A stretch of DNA of 36,083 nt from Monoglobus sp964442605. Lineage in GTDB: Bacteria; Bacillota; Clostridia; Monoglobales; Monoglobaceae. The translations under genes were made by a program, and so were the position numbers. The stretch lies in assembly GCA_964442605.1 (NCBI GenBank), contig CAYTZR010000021.1, positions 1 through 36,083 of the forward strand, given 5' to 3'. The notes below the pieces were generated by a model, which saw only the letters and a list, made by a program, of their open reading frames with translations, made no database searches and was not told the DNA's origin. Shown in pieces: positions 15,884 to 24,408 of this stretch (the first letter of the stretch is position 1; the number at the start of each line of letters is the position of its first letter).

Positions 15884-16741
15884 TTAAGATTTGTTTTGTA
15901 ATTCTTTAAGTCTTGCGTCAAAATCAGCCCTTAGTTCGGCATCGCCGTTTACATACGCACGGCGCAGATTTAATAATGTGTTATCCTCTTTAAACTCGTC
16001 CAATATTTTATTTATTTTTTTCAGCAAGTCCGAATTTCCTTTCGCAACGGCTATCAAAAAGCTTTGCCGGTTTATTCCGGTTTCTCTTATTGCGAAATCA
16101 GGGTGTGCTGCGGCAAAATCTTCCGCATAAGCGCTGTCGGTTACCATAACGTCTATATCTCCGAGAAGCATTGCTTCCGCAGCGGCGTTTTGGTTATAAT
16201 ACTCGGTAATATTTGAAAGCCCAAGCGTAAATTTAAGATATTTGTATGCGCTGCTGTTATAAATCACGCCTATGTTTGATGCGGCTTCCAGACTTTTTGT
16301 ATCGTTGACACTACTGTTTGAAGCGCTTGTCACAATTGATGAGGAAAGAGTTATGTAGCTGTCGGAGAAGTCGGCAACACGGCGTTGGTAGTCGGTTGCT
16401 TCAAGGGCGAACAACGCGATATTCGCGATGCCGCTGCTGAGCGAGCTTAAAAGGAAGTCTTCTTTCATATTATAAAAAACGGCTTCCATTCCCATTTTTT
16501 CCGCCAGACACATGCCAAGAGCCGCATCAAAGCCCAAAATCTCCCCGCTGTCTCCGGTGTATTCAAACGGTTCGTTTTCAACGGAGATGGCAATGTGTAA
16601 CACAGAAGCATCCCTTTCGGTCAGGGATTTGCTGTCACTGTTGCCGCCCGGGAGCTGCTTTGAACAGGAGCAAAGCAGCGCAATAAGCAATATGAACATT
16701 GCCGTTGCTGTTGCCGCGGTCAAAAATCTTTTTAAAAGCAT
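15884..16741 (-). CDS. Solute-binding lipoprotein, amino-acid ABC transporter type (SBP_bac_3)
   Basis: 285 residues; AAGGAG lies 7 bases before the ATG. A lipoprotein signal peptide is visible (positive start, hydrophobic core, LLCSC; lipidated Cys26 or Cys24). The mature part matches periplasmic-binding-protein family 3 (LHIAISVENEPFEYTGDSGE, ILGFDAALGMCLAEKMGMEA, VADFSDSYITLSSSIV). It would hold a small solute, likely a polar amino acid, outside the membrane. No permease or ATPase gene is adjacent. It starts only 4 bases after the polyphosphate kinase stop, so the two are almost certainly co-transcribed; it could serve as a sensor or work with a transporter encoded elsewhere. Confidence 0.85.
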   Translation of the reverse strand: MLLKRFLTAATATAMFILLIALLCSCSKQLPGGNSDSKSLTERDASVLHIAISVENEPFEYTGDSGEILGFDAALGMCLAEKMGMEAVFYNMKEDFLLSSLSSGIANIALFALEATDYQRRVADFSDSYITLSSSIVTSASNSSVNDTKSLEAASNIGVIYNSSAYKYLKFTLGLSNITEYYNQNAAAEAMLLGDIDVMVTDSAYAEDFAAAHPDFAIRETGINRQSFLIAVAKGNSDLLKKINKILDEFKEDNTLLNLRRAYVNGDAELRADFDARLKELQNKS

Positions 16742-16745
16742 GGAC

Positions 16746-18932
16746 TCACTCCTTAGTCTGTTTTTCTATGTTATTGTAAAGCCGTTCAATCAGGGCGTTG
16801 TATTTCTTTCTGAAAAATCCAAGCTTCTTCGTTTTTTCCGCCGATGTGTAATCATCGCGTTTAGCGTCTTTGTTTTTCTTAGCAAGCTCCTCTGCCGCCT
16901 TTATTGCCTCCTGCATCAAAACCTCCTGCGCGTTTACATGGCTTGGGGTATGCGATTTTGCGGAATAGGTTCCGTCGCTGCCGAGAACCCTTACCTGAAC
17001 GGTATCGCTCAAACATATGTTTATATAGTGGTTGATTATATCCTTTATTTCCTGTGAAAATATCGGACAGCCCACCTCTACACGCTTATCCATGTTTCTG
17101 GTCATAATGTCGGCGGATGATATAAACAGCTTTTGCTCTTCGCCCCTGCCGAAGCTGTAAATTCTTGAATGTTCCAAAAATCTGCCGACAATGCTGTAGA
17201 CCTTTATGTTTTCGGTCACTCCGGGTATCTGCGGCAGCAGGCAGCATATTCCGCGAACCAGCAGGGTGATATTAACGCCGGCAACGCTTGCGTCTCTAAG
17301 CTTGCAGATAATTTTTTTGTCTGTCACAGAGTTGACCTTCATAAATATTTCGCCGTTTCTGCCCTTTGCGATTTCCCCGTCGATATAATTTATTATTTGA
17401 TTTTTCATATGGTTCGGCGCAACCCAAAGATGTTTATACTCACCATCAAGATTGGCGATTGAAATATTGTTGAAGAAGTCCAAGGCATCCTCTCCGATTT
17501 CTCGGTTTTCCGTGATAAACGAAAAATCCGTATACTGCTTCGCGGTCTTTTCGTTATAGTTGCCGGTGCCGATTTGCGTTATATATTCTGTTTCGCCGTC
17601 GATGTTTTTGGTAATCAGGCACACCTTTGAGTGAACCTTATAATTCTCAAGTCCGTATATAATGGTGCAGCCCGCCTGCTCCAGCCTCTCCGACCAGTCA
17701 ATGTTGTTCTGCTCGTCAAATCTCGCGCGCAGCTCAATAAGCACCAATACCTCCTTGCCGTTTTCGGCGGCGGCGCACAGATGCTCTATAAGCTTGGCGT
17801 TTTTGGCAAGACGGTAGATTGTGATTTTTATCGACACAACCTCCGGGTCATTCGCGGAACGCTTTATCAAATTTACAAACGGATCCATACTTTCGTAAGG
17901 GAACGAGAGTATAATGTCCTTATTGTTTCTGCCGGTCATAATTTCGTTATGTGTTATCTGCGGCTCAAAGTCCTTATAGCATAAGGAATTGTTCTGTTCT
18001 TCATCAAAATGAGCTTGAAGTCCGAATACATAGCCGAGATTTATGGGTGATTTTGTAACAAAAATTTGCCTGCTGTTTATGTTCAGCTTGCCGCACAAAA
18101 GCTTCTCGGTATAGTCATCCGCCTCATTCAACAGTTCCAGACGGACAACGGCAAGTCTCCTGCGCTTCTTTAAAAGCTTTTTCATTTTGCTTCTGAAATC
18201 CTCGTTCACCTCATATGCCTCATCATCCGGATTTATATCCGCGTTTCTGGTGGCACAAAAAATATTTTTGCCGCTTATGGTGTAGTGCTCGAAAAGATTT
18301 TCAAAATACATATAAATAATATCCTCTATATGTATATACCTTATTTTCTTGCCGGGCATAAACAGAACCTGCGGCAGCGACGACGGAACCGCCACAATGC
18401 CCAGTCCGTCAACCTTTTTGTGCTGTGCGCGTCCTATAACGCAAATCTGCTTTGACGCGATAAACGGAAACGGGTGGTGTTCGTCCACGAGCTGCGGTGA
18501 TAAAATAGGCTCTATATAGTCGGTATAATATTCCTTAACAAATTTAAGCTCATCTGCGGAAAGGTCCCCGGGCTTCAGGTGATTAATACCGTGTTTTTTC
18601 AGCTTACGGCTTACATCTTCATATATCTCGTCTTTTTTCAGGTAGAGCGGCGCCACAGCGGAATAAATCTTTGAAAGCTGTTCCTTGGGTGTCATTCCCG
18701 TTTTACTGTCAATAGCCTTTTTGTCCGCCATTGACAGGTCAAACAGACTTCCGACTCTTACCATAAAAAATTCATCAAGATTACTGACAAATATGGATAT
18801 AAATTTAAGCTTCTCGTAAAGAGGCGTTTCATCGCTGACGGCCTCCTGCAAAACACGTTCGTTAAAGCGCAGCCATGAAAGCTCGCGGTTTTGCATAAAA
18901 TTATTATTTTCGCGCATAGAATTTTCCGCCAT
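16746..18932 (-). CDS. ppk1: Polyphosphate kinase 1
   Basis: 728 residues, the usual length for Ppk1; GGAGG sits 8 bases before the ATG. The N-terminus has the signature NRELSWLRFNERVLQEA and SNLDEFFMVRVGSL. The two phospholipase-D-like catalytic domains carry His434 (KVHSKVCLI, the phosphorylated residue) and His588 (LEHSRIYSFGRG). The enzyme reversibly polymerises the gamma-phosphate of ATP into inorganic polyphosphate. The C-terminal 60 residues are Lys-rich and less conserved. It is the first gene of a two-gene unit with the solute-binding lipoprotein, from the promoter at 18982-19010. Confidence 0.93.
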   Translation of the reverse strand: MAENSMRENNNFMQNRELSWLRFNERVLQEAVSDETPLYEKLKFISIFVSNLDEFFMVRVGSLFDLSMADKKAIDSKTGMTPKEQLSKIYSAVAPLYLKKDEIYEDVSRKLKKHGINHLKPGDLSADELKFVKEYYTDYIEPILSPQLVDEHHPFPFIASKQICVIGRAQHKKVDGLGIVAVPSSLPQVLFMPGKKIRYIHIEDIIYMYFENLFEHYTISGKNIFCATRNADINPDDEAYEVNEDFRSKMKKLLKKRRRLAVVRLELLNEADDYTEKLLCGKLNINSRQIFVTKSPINLGYVFGLQAHFDEEQNNSLCYKDFEPQITHNEIMTGRNNKDIILSFPYESMDPFVNLIKRSANDPEVVSIKITIYRLAKNAKLIEHLCAAAENGKEVLVLIELRARFDEQNNIDWSERLEQAGCTIIYGLENYKVHSKVCLITKNIDGETEYITQIGTGNYNEKTAKQYTDFSFITENREIGEDALDFFNNISIANLDGEYKHLWVAPNHMKNQIINYIDGEIAKGRNGEIFMKVNSVTDKKIICKLRDASVAGVNITLLVRGICCLLPQIPGVTENIKVYSIVGRFLEHSRIYSFGRGEEQKLFISSADIMTRNMDKRVEVGCPIFSQEIKDIINHYINICLSDTVQVRVLGSDGTYSAKSHTPSHVNAQEVLMQEAIKAAEELAKKNKDAKRDDYTSAEKTKKLGFFRKKYNALIERLYNNIEKQTKE

Positions 18933-18981
18933 AAAAAAACCTCCGTTCCGTACATAAATGACTATTTTTTGTTACAACAAT

Positions 18982-19010
18982 ATTATAACGCTAAATCGGT
19001 TGAATTGTAA
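18982..19010 (-). promoter_or_regulatory. Promoter of the ppk1 unit
   Basis: On the minus strand: TTACAA (19010-19005), 17 bp, TATAAT (18987-18982), about 50 bases upstream of the start codon. Confidence 0.65.
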
Positions 19011-19045
19011 AGTAAAATAAAGCAAAAATATAAGTAAATTTATGC

Positions 19046-19072
19046 AAAAAGGACTCGGAAAATTCCGAGTCC
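19046..19072 (-). terminator. Terminator of the small Cys-rich genes
   Basis: Stem GGACTCGGA / TCCGAGTCC followed on the minus strand by TTTTTGC. It lies 12 bases beyond the stop codon at 19085 and separates these genes from ppk1. Confidence 0.85.
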
Positions 19073-19084
19073 CCAAAAAATCAA

Positions 19085-19210
19085 TCAGCAGCATCCGCAA
19101 TTGTTATCACAGCCGCAATCATTGTTGCCGCAACAGCAGATTAAGATTATCAGGATTATTATCCAGATGCAGCTGTTTCCGCCGAAGCCGTTATTACCGA
19201 AGCATCCCAT
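19085..19210 (-). CDS. Small Cys-rich single-pass membrane protein (copy 1)
   Basis: 41 residues. The ATG at 19210 is chosen because AAGGAGG precedes it at about 8 bases. Layout: Gly/Asn/Cys-rich head (MGCFGNNGFGGNSC), an Ile/Leu membrane segment (IWIIILIILI, 15-24), then a Cys/Asn/Gly tail (CCCGNNDCGCDNNCGCC). Nine Cys in 41 residues. Comparable tiny proteins occur in Clostridia genomes, sometimes under the label 'chorion class high-cysteine protein' or near sporulation YjcZ-type peptides; function unknown. The Cys tail could bind metal or form disulfides. It is a tandem paralogue of the next gene, and the two share a run of near-identical bases across the membrane segment. Confidence 0.8.
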   Translation of the reverse strand: MGCFGNNGFGGNSCIWIIILIILICCCGNNDCGCDNNCGCC

Positions 19211-19319
19211 TGCCACACACCTCCTTTGGTTAATGCTGTATGCATGGCGGTATGCGGTATGCTCCCGTTTCGAAGAGTATTCCGTATACCGCCACACATA
19301 AATGTATGGTAAGCTTAGA

Positions 19320-19430
19320 TTAGCATCCGCAGTTATTTCCGCAGTCGTTACCGCAGCAGCAACAGATTAAGATTATCAGGATTATTATCCAAAGACATCC
19401 GCAGCTTCCGCCTCCAAAACATCCGTTCAT
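19320..19430 (-). CDS. Small Cys-rich single-pass membrane protein (copy 2)
   Basis: 36 residues, too short for most gene callers. TAGGAGG lies about 9 bases before the ATG at 19430. It has the same plan as copy 1: MNGCFGGGSCGC head, LWIIILIILI membrane segment, CCCCGNDCGNNCGC tail. The nucleotides encoding the membrane segment are almost identical to copy 1, pointing to recent tandem duplication or conversion. Copy 1 follows 109 bases downstream, so both may be one transcript ending at the 19046-19072 terminator. Confidence 0.8.
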   Translation of the reverse strand: MNGCFGGGSCGCLWIIILIILICCCCGNDCGNNCGC

Positions 19431-19464
19431 TATCAAGCACCTCCTAAAGTGTTTTTCACTGTAT

Positions 19465-19540
19465 ACTATGTAAAAATTACGTTTTTGTTACTATGTAAAA
19501 ATTTCGTTTTTGTTGTTTTATAAAAATTACGTTTTTGTGA
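19465..19540. repeat. Three 25-bp AT-rich tandem repeats in a divergent region
   Basis: Units begin at 19465, 19490 and 19515. The core is GTAAAAATTACGTTTTTGT with one substitution in copy 2 and a changed left end in copy 3. They lie between the Cys-rich genes (minus) and fhs (plus), just upstream of the fhs promoter, where repeated regulator sites would be expected. Confidence 0.75.
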
Positions 19541-19557
19541 AAAATTTTTAAAAAAGA

Positions 19558-19586
19558 TTTACATATCAAAAGAATTATGATATTAT
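19558..19586 (+). promoter_or_regulatory. Promoter of fhs
   Basis: TTTACA (19558-19563), exactly 17 bp, TATTAT (19581-19586). The leader is about 40 bases. No tetrahydrofolate riboswitch motif was recognised in it. Confidence 0.65.
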
Positions 19587-19632
19587 CATGAATAGTTAAA
19601 AAAGCTGATTTAAAAGTTAGGGGGATTCTGAA

Positions 19633-21306
19633 ATGAAAACAGATATTGAAATTGCACAGAGTGCAAATATGCTTCCTATTACAGAGGTTGCCGCGGCATT
19701 GGAAATCGGTACGGATGATATTGAGCTTTACGGCAAATATAAGGCTAAACTCAGCGAAAAGTGTTTGGATGGCTTGGAGGATAAACCGGACGGTAGGCTT
19801 ATACTGGTGACGGCAATAAATCCTACACCGGCGGGCGAAGGCAAAACAACTGTTACCGTCGGCTTAGGTGAAGCTATGCCCAAAATCGGCAAAAAAGCGA
19901 TAATAGCCTTGCGTGAGCCTTCAATGGGACCGGTTATGGGTATAAAGGGCGGCGCGGCAGGCGGAGGCTATGCCCAAGTGGTGCCTATGGAGGACATAAA
20001 TTTGCACTTTACGGGAGATATGCATGCGATTACGTCCGCGAATAATCTTTTGTCCGCGGCGATTGATAATCATATTCATCAAGGGAATGAGCTTAATATT
20101 GACGCTCGCAGAATTACATGGAAAAGATGCCTTGATATGAATGACAGGGCCTTGCGTGAGGTTGTTGTAGGACTGGGAGGAAAAGCAAACGGATTTCCCA
20201 GACAGGACGGATTTAATATAACCGTAGCCAGCGAGATTATGGCGATATTGTGTCTTTCGGAGGATATTGACGACCTGCGCGACCGTATAAGCAGAATTGT
20301 TATCGGCTATAATTTATCCGGCGAACCGATTACTGCGGGACAGCTCAAGGTAGACGGGGCTATGACGCTTTTGCTGTACGACGCGATAAAGCCTAATCTT
20401 GTTCAAACCCTGGAAAATACGCCGTGTCTTATGCATGGCGGACCCTTTGCGAACATAGCTCACGGCTGTAACTCGGTAAGAGCCACGAAGGCCGGTCTTA
20501 AGCTGGCTGATTATTGTATAACAGAGGCAGGCTTCGGCAGTGATTTGGGCGCCGAGAAATTTTTCGACATAAAGTGCCGTGCGGCAGGATTAAGACCCGA
20601 TTGCGTTGTGATTGTGGCAACCGTAAAAGCGCTTAAGTATAACAGCGGCACGGTGTCGGGAGAGTTTCTGAAAAATGAAAACTTGGACGCGCTTAAGGCG
20701 GGAATAAAGAATTTGGGCAAGCATGCGGAAAATATGAAAAAGTTCGGAGTACCCGCTATTGTGGCGATTAACAGATTTGCTACCGATACGGATGCGGAGC
20801 TTGAATTTGTAAAGGAATATTGCGAGAGTCTGGGCGTGGAGTGTGCTATGTGTGATGTGTTCAGTAAGGGCGGCGACGGCGGAGTCGAACTGGCGCAAAA
20901 GGTTGTTGATACAATAGAATGTGTACCCTCGGCGTTTAAACCAATTTATAACTGCAATCTGCCGATTAAAGAAAAGATTGAAACAATAGCACGCGAAATT
21001 TACGGAGCCGATGGTGTGAATTATACGTCCGCCGCGAACAGTCAGATATTAAACCTCACGAAGCTTGGATATGATAAGCTGCCGATTTGTATGGCAAAAA
21101 CCCAGTATTCGCTTTCGGATGATCCAAAGCTTCTCGGGCGACCCGAGGGATTTTATATAACAATCCGTGACGTCAATGTCTCGAGCGGCGCGGGATTTTT
21201 GGTGGTTCTGACCGGAGCGGTTATGACTATGCCGGGTCTGCCGAAGGAGCCGGCGGCATGCAAGATGAGCATTGACAAGAGCGGAACAATAGTAGGTCTG
21301 TTCTAA
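19633..21306 (+). CDS. fhs: Formate--tetrahydrofolate ligase
   Basis: 557 residues, normal for the family; AGGGGG lies about 9 bases upstream of the ATG. It makes 10-formyl-tetrahydrofolate from formate, ATP and tetrahydrofolate in the cytoplasm. The P-loop is TPAGEGKTT (Lys71), followed by the family blocks REPSMGPVMGIKGGAAGGGY, HFTGDMHAI, NNLLSAAIDNHIHQGN and PCLMHGGPFANIAHGCNS. The C-terminus ends MSIDKSGTIVGLF as in other FTHFS enzymes. In Clostridia it feeds purine synthesis, one-carbon balance, or acetogenesis; no other Wood-Ljungdahl gene is in the window. mnmG follows 72 bases later and may be co-transcribed. The last codons and stop are duplicated in the 3' spacer. Confidence 0.95.
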   Translation: MKTDIEIAQSANMLPITEVAAALEIGTDDIELYGKYKAKLSEKCLDGLEDKPDGRLILVTAINPTPAGEGKTTVTVGLGEAMPKIGKKAIIALREPSMGPVMGIKGGAAGGGYAQVVPMEDINLHFTGDMHAITSANNLLSAAIDNHIHQGNELNIDARRITWKRCLDMNDRALREVVVGLGGKANGFPRQDGFNITVASEIMAILCLSEDIDDLRDRISRIVIGYNLSGEPITAGQLKVDGAMTLLLYDAIKPNLVQTLENTPCLMHGGPFANIAHGCNSVRATKAGLKLADYCITEAGFGSDLGAEKFFDIKCRAAGLRPDCVVIVATVKALKYNSGTVSGEFLKNENLDALKAGIKNLGKHAENMKKFGVPAIVAINRFATDTDAELEFVKEYCESLGVECAMCDVFSKGGDGGVELAQKVVDTIECVPSAFKPIYNCNLPIKEKIETIAREIYGADGVNYTSAANSQILNLTKLGYDKLPICMAKTQYSLSDDPKLLGRPEGFYITIRDVNVSSGAGFLVVLTGAVMTMPGLPKEPAACKMSIDKSGTIVGLF

Positions 21307-21355
21307 AATCTAAAAATAGTAGGTCTGTTCTAAAAATAGTAGGGCTGTTCTAAAG
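21289..21355 (+). repeat. Tandem copies of the fhs 3' end
   Basis: ATAGTAGGTCTGTTCTAAAA, which includes the fhs stop codon, occurs at 21289-21308, 21316-21335 and (one substitution) 21336-21355, directly ahead of the mnmG ribosome site. Copies are so similar that duplication must be recent. Confidence 0.85.
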
Positions 21356-21378
21356 GAGTAATTAGGAGTTGAATATAT

Positions 21379-23250
21379 TTGTTTGTATCAAAAGATAAAT
21401 ATGACGTAATAGTCATAGGAGGCGGTCATGCGGGAATTGAAGCCGCGTTTGCCTCGGCGCGTCTGGGGATGAAAACATGCATATTTTCAATCAGTCTGGA
21501 CGCTGTCGCAAATCTTCCGTGCAATCCCAGTATCGGCGGTACGGCAAAGGGTCATCTGGTGAGAGAAATCGACGCGCTCGGCGGAGAGATGGGCAAGGTT
21601 GCGGACGCAACCTTTATACAGTCAAGAATGCTCAACAAGGGCAAAGGACCTGCGGTGCATTCCCTGAGGGCGCAGATTGACAGACGTGATTACCAAACCG
21701 AAATGAAGCACCGTCTGGAGCTTGAACCCGGACTTGACGTTCGGCAGGGAGAAGTTGTTGATATAAGGCTTGACGACAACAACAGCGTCAGTTCCGTTAT
21801 AACCGCCACGGGGGCGGAGTTTTTGTGCAGGGCGGTGATAGCTTGCACCGGCACGTACCTAAAGTCCAGAATAATAATAGGCGAATTCTCGCGGGAGAGC
21901 GGCCCTGACGGTGTATTTCCGGCAAGGGAGCTATCGGCTAATCTCAAAAGAATAGGTGTTGAGCTGAGACGCTTTAAAACAGGAACGCCTCCCAGAATAA
22001 ACCGGCGCAGCATAGATTATACCGAACTTGAGGAGCAGCCGGGTGATGATATTATCACGCCGTTTTCGTTCGAAACCGATCGGGACGGGCTGTGCAACAT
22101 GATATCCTGCCATATAACATATACAAATGAAAAAACTCATAAAATAATAAACGACAATCTCCACCGTTCACCGTTATACGGCGGAGGTATTACCGGAATA
22201 GGCCCCAGATACTGCCCGTCAATTGAGGATAAGGTTGTTCGCTTCAGCGACAAGAACAGACATCAGCTGTTTGTGGAACCGATGGGACTGAATACCGAGG
22301 AAATATATCTCCAGGGCTTCTCCAGCAGCATGCCGGAAGACGTGCAGATTGATATGCTGCATACACTGCCGGGGTTTGAAAACGCGCAGGTTATGAGAAA
22401 CGCCTACGCCATAGAATATGACTGTGTCGACCCGCAACAGCTTTACCCCACGCTGGAGTTTAAAAAAATAAGCGGTCTTTACGGCGCGGGACAGTTTAAC
22501 GGAACCTCGGGCTATGAGGAAGCGGCGGCACAGGGCTTGATCGCGGGAATAAACGCGGCGCTGAAGCTTAAAGGGGAGGAGCCGTTCATTCTTGATCGTT
22601 CCGAAGCGTACATAGGAACACTTATAGACGATTTGGTGACCAAAGGCACCAACGAGCCATACAGAATGATGACCTCACGCAGTGAATACCGGCTCTTGCT
22701 CAGGCAGGACAACGCGGATTTAAGGCTTACTCCCTATGGTTACAAATTGGGGCTCATTTCCTCAGAGCGTTATACCAAATTTTTAACAAAACGCCGCATG
22801 ATTGACGAGGAAATCGCAAGAATGAAGCGACTGGTTTTTCCGCCGTCCGATGAGGTTCTAAAATATCTTAAGGACATCGGCACTGCTCCAATAAGCACAG
22901 GCGTAAAGGGCGACGAGCTGTTAAAGCGTCCTATGGTAACATATGACGGAATGGCGGTAATTGACAAAAAACGTCCCGAAAATCTGCCTAAGGATGTCAC
23001 GGAGCAGGTGGAGATAAGCATAAAATACGAGGGATATATCAGCCGTCAGCAAAGGCAGGCAGAGCAGTTCAGAAAGATGGAAAATAAAAAGCTGCCCTCC
23101 GATATAGATTACGAGAGTATTGACGGACTGAGACTTGAGGCGCGTCAGAAGTTGAACCGTGTCCGTCCCGCGTCGCTTGGACAAGCATCCAGAATTTCCG
23201 GCGTCAGCCCCGCGGATATTGCCGTGCTTATGGTATACCTTAAAAAATAA
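21379..23250 (+). CDS. mnmG: tRNA uridine-5-carboxymethylaminomethyl(34) synthesis enzyme MnmG
   Basis: 623 residues, normal length, from a TTG with TAGGAG about 10 bases upstream. The N-terminal FAD-binding motif is VIVIGGGHAGIEAA, followed by the GidA signatures NPSIGGTAKGHLVREIDALG and GPAVHSLRAQIDRRDYQ, then RTGTPPR-like FKTGTPPRI and GQFNGTSGYEEAA. With MnmE it modifies the wobble uridine of several tRNAs. The usual partner genes (mnmE, rsmG) are not next to it here. No separate promoter was recognised; read-through from fhs is likely. Confidence 0.95.
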   Translation: MFVSKDKYDVIVIGGGHAGIEAAFASARLGMKTCIFSISLDAVANLPCNPSIGGTAKGHLVREIDALGGEMGKVADATFIQSRMLNKGKGPAVHSLRAQIDRRDYQTEMKHRLELEPGLDVRQGEVVDIRLDDNNSVSSVITATGAEFLCRAVIACTGTYLKSRIIIGEFSRESGPDGVFPARELSANLKRIGVELRRFKTGTPPRINRRSIDYTELEEQPGDDIITPFSFETDRDGLCNMISCHITYTNEKTHKIINDNLHRSPLYGGGITGIGPRYCPSIEDKVVRFSDKNRHQLFVEPMGLNTEEIYLQGFSSSMPEDVQIDMLHTLPGFENAQVMRNAYAIEYDCVDPQQLYPTLEFKKISGLYGAGQFNGTSGYEEAAAQGLIAGINAALKLKGEEPFILDRSEAYIGTLIDDLVTKGTNEPYRMMTSRSEYRLLLRQDNADLRLTPYGYKLGLISSERYTKFLTKRRMIDEEIARMKRLVFPPSDEVLKYLKDIGTAPISTGVKGDELLKRPMVTYDGMAVIDKKRPENLPKDVTEQVEISIKYEGYISRQQRQAEQFRKMENKKLPSDIDYESIDGLRLEARQKLNRVRPASLGQASRISGVSPADIAVLMVYLKK

Positions 23251-23381
23251 ATTTAAAAAATGTTTAAAATTATGTCATACTATAAAAATATTTATACAAT
23301 ATAATAACGAAACTTATTTTTCTAAAAATAATAACAAAAACGATAATAACAAAACGTATTTTGCTAAAAGGAGAGATTTTT

Positions 23382-24188
23382 ATGACTAAAACAAAAAAAC
23401 TTATTTGCGCGATTTTGGCTGCGGCTATGGCAATGTCTGTGTTTACCGCCTGCGGAAAAAAGGCGACCGATCCGACAGAGCTTACGGAAAAAGAAACAGC
23501 GGCGCCGGAGCATATGGAGGTTCAGGAGCCTGACTCTGAGCCGTTTGAGCCTGAGGAAATTCCGAGTGAATTCGCGGCTCAGGGTTCAAATATAACCGCA
23601 AACGAAAGCGGTGGAGTTGATGTTGCGATAGAGACCAGATCGGGCGATGACAGCTATACCTTTGAGGATGAGGACTTGGGATTTGTTGATACAACAACCG
23701 GCGCGATGATAAAAATAGGCATGTCGGCGGACGAGGTTGAAAGCCTTATCGGACTTCCGAGAGTTATAGACACGCAATATATCAGATACTACAGCGGTAT
23801 TGTTATCAGATATGATGAAAATTATAACGTAGACCAGCTGGTGGTTGCCACAGGAAATATGGAGGAGGGCGATGATCCTTCAAGATTTGTTACTCCCAGA
23901 GGCTTAAAGCTTAACGCTACGCTGGATGAGTTTATTTCAATATACGGTGATGATTACAGTGAGCCCGAACAGGCTGCCGAGGGGGACGAGACCATTAAGT
24001 CATCCGCCACAGTTGCTTTAAGATATTACGCGAAGGACGGGGACAGCTTTAATTATCTGGGCAGCACATACTCTGCGGCAGATGTGCCGGAAAACGACAG
24101 TGATTTGATTACACAGTCGTTCCTCTTCTCGACCGAGACGCAGACCGTAAGCGTTATTACAATAAAGAGCGGCACAAAGGTCAATTGA
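23382..24188 (+). CDS. Lipoprotein with SmpA/BamE-like repeats
   Basis: 268 residues. The ATG at 23382 follows AAAGGAGAG; an upstream ATG in frame would consume that site. Signal peptide with lipobox FTAC (Cys24), then a Glu/Pro-rich acidic linker to about 60. The segment IKIGMSADEVESLIGLPRVI with the following YYSGIVIRYDENYNVDQLVV resembles the G-M-s-x-x-E-V-x-x-x-x-G-x-P hairpin of SmpA/OmlA/BamE-type domains. A second such unit (LKLNATLDEFISIYGDDYSE ... ALRYYAKDGDSFNYLG) follows. It is anchored on the outer face of the membrane; role unknown. AT-rich leader at 23251-23381 with a TATAAT at 23300-23305 but no convincing -35. Confidence 0.8.
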   Translation: MTKTKKLICAILAAAMAMSVFTACGKKATDPTELTEKETAAPEHMEVQEPDSEPFEPEEIPSEFAAQGSNITANESGGVDVAIETRSGDDSYTFEDEDLGFVDTTTGAMIKIGMSADEVESLIGLPRVIDTQYIRYYSGIVIRYDENYNVDQLVVATGNMEEGDDPSRFVTPRGLKLNATLDEFISIYGDDYSEPEQAAEGDETIKSSATVALRYYAKDGDSFNYLGSTYSAADVPENDSDLITQSFLFSTETQTVSVITIKSGTKVN

Positions 24189-24257
24189 CCGGTTCGCTAA
24201 AATGTGACAGAATAATCGAATTCATTCATAATTAATTAATTTTTTCTTTACAGATTA

Positions 24258-24288
24258 TTCACCCACATTATTTTTAAGATGCTATAAT
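24258..24288 (+). promoter_or_regulatory. Promoter of small RNA A
   Basis: TATAAT (24283-24288) preceded at 19 bp by TTCACC (24258-24263) within ATTCACCCA. The same box at the same distance precedes small RNA B, and a related TTAACC precedes C. The 19-bp gap is longer than the 17 bp of other promoters in the window, so an activator may be needed. Confidence 0.65.
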
Positions 24289-24293
24289 AATAA

Positions 24294-24408
24294 ATGTAAC
24301 AAGGAATTGTTACAGAAATAAATGTAACAAGGAATTGTTACAGAGTTTAAACATAACTCCCTCCCTTTTAATTTTATAAGACCGTTCCCCCAAACGGTCT
24401 TATTTTTT
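24294..24408 (+). ncRNA. Small RNA A, anti-Shine-Dalgarno (csRNA-like) type
   Basis: About 115 nt, from just after the -10 to the U-tract. It has two tandem copies (28-bp period) of a 5' hairpin GTAACAA-GGAA-TTGTTAC (24296-24313, 24324-24341). A single-stranded stretch with CTCCCTCCC (24357-24365) follows, then the terminator hairpin GACCGTT-CCCCCA-AACGGTC (24380-24399) with TTATTTTTT. The C-rich segment is complementary to Shine-Dalgarno sequences. No start codon or coding frame is present. It ends against the convergent HAD gene, whose stop codon lies in the U-tract. Homologous to B and C. Confidence 0.75.

Noticed and set aside
19587..19632. Tetrahydrofolate riboswitch before fhs
   Set aside because: The leader is only about 40 bases and lacks the conserved riboswitch core.
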